From assembly GCA_018241365.1 (NCBI GenBank), contig JAFEDX010000193.1, forward strand, positions 1 to 64,000: a stretch of 64,000 bases of DNA, read 5' to 3'. Both the position numbers and the translations under genes were made by a program. The notes under the pieces are model-generated. The model made no database searches. It had not been told where the DNA came from and worked only from the letters and a program-made list of their open reading frames with translations. Of the stretch, positions 60,162 through 64,000 are shown in pieces (the stretch's first letter is position 1; every line of letters begins with the position of its first letter). The DNA is from Pseudomonadota bacterium. Lineage in GTDB: Bacteria > Pseudomonadota > Gammaproteobacteria > Xanthomonadales > Rhodanobacteraceae.

Positions 60162-60362
60162 ATGCGCATCTATCTCAACGGCCAATCCCGCCAATGCGCG
60201 GCGGAAACTTCCGTCGCTGTACTGCTCGCCGAAACCGGCTACGCCGGCCGCCGCGTGGCGGTCGAGGTCAACCGGGAAATCGTTCCGCGCAGCCGGCACG
60301 CACAGCACACGCTGCACGAAGACGATCATGTCGAAATCGTGCACGCCATTGGGGGTGGGTGA
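60162..60362 (+). CDS. thiS: Sulfur carrier protein ThiS
   Basis: 66-residue ubiquitin-like carrier that delivers sulfur as C-terminal thiocarboxylate to thiazole synthase. MRIYLNGQSRQCAAETSVAV at the start and IVHAIGGG at the end, with the obligatory Gly-Gly. The ATG at 60162 is 49 bp after the FecR-like gene. I see no TPP riboswitch in front of it. thiG follows after an unusual 294 bp gap. Confidence 0.92.
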   Translation: MRIYLNGQSRQCAAETSVAVLLAETGYAGRRVAVEVNREIVPRSRHAQHTLHEDDHVEIVHAIGGG

Positions 60363-60656
60363 AACGCCGCGTTTACGATCTGCCAGTGGCGGATCGTGCG
60401 GCGGCGAACGCCCGAGGCAGGGTGAGAGGCGGCGTTTACGCGATGCCGGTGGCATCGCGTGCCGGCTCGAACGACCGCACAGGGAAGTGCGGGCCGGCGC
60501 CATGCACCAGGGATGGCTGCTCGCCTTGATCTCCGGCAACAGCGTCCGCTCGCGCAGCGAGCGTGCGTCGCAAGGCGCCTGGCATCGCAAGATGCCGCAA
60601 TGGCTCCCTACGTTGCGCGTACTACAATTGCGTCCTGCCTTTTGCACGTCGCAACC
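60363..60656. other. Structured 294 bp gap between thiS and thiG
   Basis: Contains two related hairpins 63 bp apart: ACGATCTGCC-agt-GGCGGATCGT (60375-60397) and ACGCGATGCC-ggt-GGCATCGCGT (60438-60460). A CGCTCGC-gca-GCGAGCG hairpin lies near 60549. A TACAAT at 60623-60628 is a likely -10 box for thiG. No gene seen. Confidence 0.65.
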
Positions 60657-61472
60657 ATGAACGCCCAACTGCAATCCACTGCAACCACCAGCATCCCCGA
60701 CCCGCTCGTCATCGCTGGCCGCCCGTTTCGCTCGCGCCTGCTGACCGGCACCGGCAAGTTCAAGGATCTCGATGAAACCCGTCGCGCCACCGACGCTGCC
60801 GGATCCGAAATCGTCACCTTCGCGGTACGCCGCATGAACCTTGGCCAGAATCCGGGCGAGCCGAACCTGCTGGACGCCTTGCCGCCGGAACATTTCACCC
60901 TGCTGCCCAACACCGCCGGCTGCCACAGTGCCGAGGAGGCCTTGCGCACCTGCCGGCTCGCACGCGAGCTGCTGGACGGCCATTCGCTGGTGAAGCTGGA
61001 AGTGATCGGCGACCAGAAGACCTTGTTCCCGGATGTCATCAAGACCCTCGAAGCCGCCGAGGTGCTGGTGAAGGACGGCTTCGACGTGATGGTCTACACC
61101 ACCGACGATCCGCTGCTGGCGAAGCGCTTCGAAGAGATCGGCTGTGCCGCGGTGATGCCGCTGGCCGCACCGATCGGCTCCGGACTCGGCATCCAGAACC
61201 GCTACACCATCCTCGAGATCGTCGAGAACGCGAAGATCCCGGTAATCGTCGATGCCGGTGTCGGCACCGCGTCCGACGCCGCGCTGGCCATGGAGCTGGG
61301 TTGCGACGGCGTGCTGATGAACACTGCGATCGCGCACGCGAAGGATCCCGTGCTGATGGCGCACGCGATGAAGTGCGCGATCGAGGCTGGGCGCGCGGCA
61401 TTCCGTGCCGGGCGCATCCCGCGCCGGCGCTACGCGTCGGCGTCCAGCCCGATTGACGGAATGATTGCCTGA
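60657..61472 (+). CDS. thiG: Thiazole synthase ThiG
   Basis: 271 residues. Forms the thiazole phosphate moiety of thiamine from deoxyxylulose phosphate, dehydroglycine and ThiS-thiocarboxylate. (beta/alpha)8 barrel with [41 protein letters not shown] [16 protein letters not shown] (Schiff-base Lys region), and [20 protein letters not shown]. The ATG at 60657 gives [12 protein letters not shown], slightly longer than the minimal family N-terminus. trmB follows after a palindromic element. Confidence 0.93.
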   Translation: MNAQLQSTATTSIPDPLVIAGRPFRSRLLTGTGKFKDLDETRRATDAAGSEIVTFAVRRMNLGQNPGEPNLLDALPPEHFTLLPNTAGCHSAEEALRTCRLARELLDGHSLVKLEVIGDQKTLFPDVIKTLEAAEVLVKDGFDVMVYTTDDPLLAKRFEEIGCAAVMPLAAPIGSGLGIQNRYTILEIVENAKIPVIVDAGVGTASDAALAMELGCDGVLMNTAIAHAKDPVLMAHAMKCAIEAGRAAFRAGRIPRRRYASASSPIDGMIA

Positions 61473-61478
61473 CTTTTC

Positions 61479-61602
61479 CCCTCTGCCTTCGGGAGAGGGG
61501 CGTGAAACGCCGCCGTTTCTTTTGGCCGAAGGCCGGGTGAGGGTGCGGGTCTTGCGCAAGCCTCGTACCCTCACCGCAGCCCCTCTTCCGAGGGGAGAGG
61601 GG
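61479..61602 (+). repeat. Palindromic element, CCCTCTCCC family, upstream of trmB
   Basis: TTCCCCTCTGCCTTCGGGAG and AGGGG at the left, GGGTGAGGGTGCGGG with CGTACCCTCACC in the middle, CCCCTCTTCCGAGGGGAGAG and GGG at the right. The right arm ends six bases before the trmB start codon. Confidence 0.85.
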
Positions 61603-61608
61603 TTGCAC

Positions 61609-62301
61609 TTGAGCAATGAAGCGCCTGAGCGCCGCCGCGCCATTCGCAGTTTCGTGTTGAGAGAGGGGCGAATCACTCCCGCGCAGCAGCGCGCCTTCGA
61701 ACAACACTGGACCCGCTTCGGCCTCGACTACACCGGCGCACCCCGTGACCTCGACGCCTTGTTCGGGCGCAGCGCACCGCGCGTGCTGGAAATCGGCTTC
61801 GGCAACGGCGAGGCACTGGCGTGGTCATGTGAACACGATCCCGCACGCGATTACCTCGGCATCGAGGTGCACCGCCCCGGCGTCGGCAGGCTGATGAATG
61901 CGCTGGCGGCCTTGGACGTGCGCAACGTGCGCATCTGGAACCACGATGCGGTCGAGGTGCTGCGCCATGAAATCCGGCCGGCCGCACTGGAGGAAGTGCG
62001 CATCTGGTTCCCGGACCCATGGCCCAAGAAGCGCCACCACAAGCGGCGCCTGGTCCAGCCCGCCTTTGTCGAACTGCTGGCGGCGCGCACGAAATCGGGC
62101 GGTCTGTTGCACCTCGCCACCGACTGGCCCGAGTATGCTTTGCACATGCGGGAGGTGCTGGCGGCGCAACCCGGGTGGCGATTGCGCGAAGGGGCGAGTG
62201 GTGAATCGAAACGACCGGACTGGCGGATCGAGACACGCTTCGAGCGGCGCGGCATCCGTCTCGGCCACCCGGTTACCGATCTGTTGTATGACCGCATGTA
62301 A
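61609..62301 (+). CDS. trmB: tRNA (guanine-46-N7)-methyltransferase
   Basis: 230 residues; SAM-dependent m7G46 modification of tRNA. Motifs [14 protein letters not shown] (SAM site), [35 protein letters not shown] (family signature) and [13 protein letters not shown]. The start is a TTG at 61609, with GAGAGGGG six bases upstream from the palindromic element; a TTG at 61603 is an alternative. The frame is open further back to 61465, but that part only translates the repeat (PLPSGEGRE), so I do not count it. Confidence 0.92.
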   Translation: MSNEAPERRRAIRSFVLREGRITPAQQRAFEQHWTRFGLDYTGAPRDLDALFGRSAPRVLEIGFGNGEALAWSCEHDPARDYLGIEVHRPGVGRLMNALAALDVRNVRIWNHDAVEVLRHEIRPAALEEVRIWFPDPWPKKRHHKRRLVQPAFVELLAARTKSGGLLHLATDWPEYALHMREVLAAQPGWRLREGASGESKRPDWRIETRFERRGIRLGHPVTDLLYDRM

Positions 62302-62348
62302 TGCTGTGCCGACCTGCCACCTGAACTGACCGCCGGACCGACCGCGCA

Positions 62349-64000
62349 ATGGAGCTGACCCTCACCCCCGACATGCTGCTGGTGCTCGGGCTGGTTGGCT
62401 TCACGGTGATCATGTTCATCCTCGACTGGGTGCGCCCGGATGTCGTCGCCCTGCTGGTACTGGTGGTGATCGGCATCACCGGCTTGATGCCGGTCGACCA
62501 GTTGTTCAATGGCTTCGCCTCCAACGCCGTGCTGTCCCTGATGGGCATCATGATCATGGGTGCCGGGCTGGACCGCACCGGCGTGTTGAACCGCGCGGCG
62601 GCGTTCATCCTGCGGCTTTCCGGCGGCGTCGAAAGCCGCGTTTCGCTGCTGCTCAACTCGACGGCCGGAGTCCTTTCGTCGGTCATCCAGAGCCAGGCGC
62701 TGGCCGCGCTGTTCCTGCCGGTCACCAGCCGCATTTCCGCGCGCACCGGCATGCCGCTGAAACGCCTGCTGCTGCCGATGGCGTGCTGCATCCTCGCCGG
62801 CACCAGCATGACGCTGATCTCGAATTCGCCGCTGATCCTGCTCAACGACCTGATCGCCAGCGCCAACCGCAACCTGCCGCCGGGTGCACAGACCATCGAG
62901 CCGTTCTCGCTGTTCTCGATCACGCCGATCGGCATCCCGCTGCTGCTGGCCGGTTTGGGTTATTTCTATTTTTTGCCACGGCGGCTGATGCCGGACGATG
63001 CGGAAGGCAAGCCCAAGGTCACGCCCGGCCGCACGGAAAGCTACTTCGCCAACACCTACGGCATCGCGGGCGAAGTCGTCGAGCTTACCGTCACCGCCGA
63101 CAGCCCGCTGGTGGGCATGAGCATCGGCGAGGCGGAAACCCTGCAGAACGCACCGCTGATCCTTGCGATCAAGAACGGCAACGAGGCGCGCCTCGCGCCA
63201 CCGTCCGACCAGATGATCTGGGTGGGTACGGTGCTGGGCGTGCTGGGTCAGCGTCCCGCCGTCAACGAATTCGCGCAGGCGATGCAATGCCGTACCGGCA
63301 ACCGCGTGCAGGCGCTGGCTGACATGTTCAACCCGACGCGCGCAGGAATTTCCGAGGTGGTGATTCCGCCGCAATCGAAATTCGTCAAGCAGCAGGTCGG
63401 CGAGCTGCGCCTGCGCAAGCGCTACGGCATCTCGGTGCTTGCGCTTAACCGCGGTGACGAGGTGACGCGCGGCGAAGACGTGCGCAAGCTGACCCTGCGC
63501 GCCGGCGACCTGCTGGTGGTGCACAGCACCTGGCGCGATCTTGCGCTGGCCGCCGAAAGCCGCGACCTGGTGCCGGTCACCGACATTCCCACCAGCGAGG
63601 AATCGCGCCCGGGCAAGGTGCGCTACGCGCTGGTGTTCTTCGCCTTGGCCATGGGATTGGGCCTGTTCACCGACCTGCACCTCGGGGTCGCGATGATGAC
63701 CGGTGCGGTCGGCATGCTGCTGGCCGGGGTGCTCAACATGGACGAAGCCTACGGCACGATCCAGTGGAAGACCATCTTCGTGATGGCCTGCCTGATCCCG
63801 CTCGGCATCTCGATGGATTCCACCGGTACCGCCGCGTGGATGGCACAGGAAATCATGCGTTACCTCGGCCACCTGCCGCAATGGGCGATCCAGACCTTCA
63901 TCGCGATCCTCGCGCTGATCTTCTCCCAGATCATTTCCCACGTCGCCACCGCGGTGATGATGGTGCCGATGGCCATCAACATCGCGCTCGCTTCCGGAGG
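62349..64000 (+). CDS. SLC13/DASS-type permease with TrkA-C domains, 3' end missing
   Basis: Inner-membrane transporter for di-/tricarboxylates or sulfate, sodium- or proton-driven. 550 codons are present before the right edge. It begins MELTLTPDMLLVLGLVGFTV, has N-terminal helices with GTSMTLISNSPLILLND (substrate-site SNT-like motif) and two soluble RCK_C/TrkA-C domains in the middle (about 235-310 and 330-405; EVVELTVTADSPLVGMSIGE). A second helix set follows with HVATAVMMVPMAINIA. The ATG at 62349 is 47 bp after trmB and has no clear Shine-Dalgarno. Substrate unknown. Confidence 0.88.
   Translation, partial: MELTLTPDMLLVLGLVGFTVIMFILDWVRPDVVALLVLVVIGITGLMPVDQLFNGFASNAVLSLMGIMIMGAGLDRTGVLNRAAAFILRLSGGVESRVSLLLNSTAGVLSSVIQSQALAALFLPVTSRISARTGMPLKRLLLPMACCILAGTSMTLISNSPLILLNDLIASANRNLPPGAQTIEPFSLFSITPIGIPLLLAGLGYFYFLPRRLMPDDAEGKPKVTPGRTESYFANTYGIAGEVVELTVTADSPLVGMSIGEAETLQNAPLILAIKNGNEARLAPPSDQMIWVGTVLGVLGQRPAVNEFAQAMQCRTGNRVQALADMFNPTRAGISEVVIPPQSKFVKQQVGELRLRKRYGISVLALNRGDEVTRGEDVRKLTLRAGDLLVVHSTWRDLALAAESRDLVPVTDIPTSEESRPGKVRYALVFFALAMGLGLFTDLHLGVAMMTGAVGMLLAGVLNMDEAYGTIQWKTIFVMACLIPLGISMDSTGTAAWMAQEIMRYLGHLPQWAIQTFIAILALIFSQIISHVATAVMMVPMAINIALASG

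Noticed and set aside
61465..61608. Upstream extension of trmB by 48 codons
   Set aside because: The extension translates the palindromic repeat ([17 protein letters not shown]) and not a TrmB N-terminus; the TTG after the repeat is better placed.
61851..63941. Long minus-strand open frame opposite trmB and the SLC13-type gene
   Set aside because: The + strand carries clear TrmB and transporter motifs; the minus frame is low complexity (His/Arg/Gln/Asp).

Overview
The window is a GC-rich (roughly two-thirds GC by eye), densely coded chromosomal segment. It has one tRNA, no rRNA, no CRISPR array and no insertion sequence or prophage that I can recognise. Gene families and gene orders (pilB-pilC-pilD-coaE, pilGHIJ-chpABC, gshB-tonB-yqgE-yqgF-pyrB, pilT-pilU, a BlaI/M56 pair with a TonB-like tail) and the style of intergenic repeats point to a gammaproteobacterium of the Xanthomonadales (Xanthomonadaceae or Rhodanobacteraceae). 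This is inference from content, not from a database match.

Layout. 0-2.7 kb: a minus-strand sugar-polymer operon (GT2 glycosyltransferase, methyltransferase, GT4 glycosyltransferase running off the left edge). 3.0-9.7 kb: type IV pilus assembly genes pilB, pilC and pilD, a phosphoethanolamine-transferase-like enzyme and coaE. 9.8-12.1 kb: minus-strand thyA, folA and a Nudix/TMP-synthase fusion. 12.5-22.3 kb: a POT peptide transporter and a tripartite RND efflux operon with two different inner-membrane pumps (mdtABC type). 22.4-23.8 kb: proC-yggT. 23.8-24.6 kb: an 0.8 kb non-coding block built of inverted repeats. 24.6-28.4 kb: minus-strand metabolic and regulatory genes (BtuF-like protein, GNAT, pdxH, orphan response regulator, dodecin, inositol-monophosphatase-family phosphatase). 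28.4-31.2 kb: bioA, a small secreted protein and rsmE. 31.3-42.7 kb: the Pil-Chp chemosensory operon, read leftwards from pilG to chpC. 43.0-48.6 kb: gshB-tonB-yqgE-ruvX-pyrB-lipoprotein. 48.7-51.0 kb: pilU and pilT. 51.2-56.1 kb: a two-component system, an M56/BlaI pair and a small secreted protein. 56.2-57.3 kb: rimK and tRNA-Gly(CCC). 57.5-64.0 kb: a FecR-like/DUF6600 secreted protein, thiS, thiG, trmB and a SLC13-type transporter cut by the right edge.

The strongest theme is twitching motility. Extension motor (PilB), platform (PilC), prepilin peptidase (PilD), retraction motors (PilT, PilU) and the whole Chp signalling array lie within 48 kb. A perfect CRP/Vfr/Clp-type half-site pair (TGTGA-N6-TCACA) sits 71 bp upstream of pilG and a sigma-54-like promoter precedes pilB. 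The Chp operon lacks a PilK methyltransferase, and its ChpB-like protein has lost the methylesterase domain, so adaptation by receptor methylation seems absent or lies elsewhere.

The second theme is intergenic structure. At least four families of palindromic elements occupy the gaps. One family sits directly in front of five start codons and supplies purine-rich Shine-Dalgarno-like arms. A second provides the stop codons of two convergent genes. A third keeps a two-hairpin architecture while its inner stem changes sequence between copies. A fourth is a tandem pair of covarying hairpins between thiS and thiG. The 23.8-24.6 kb block is a further composite inverted-repeat element.
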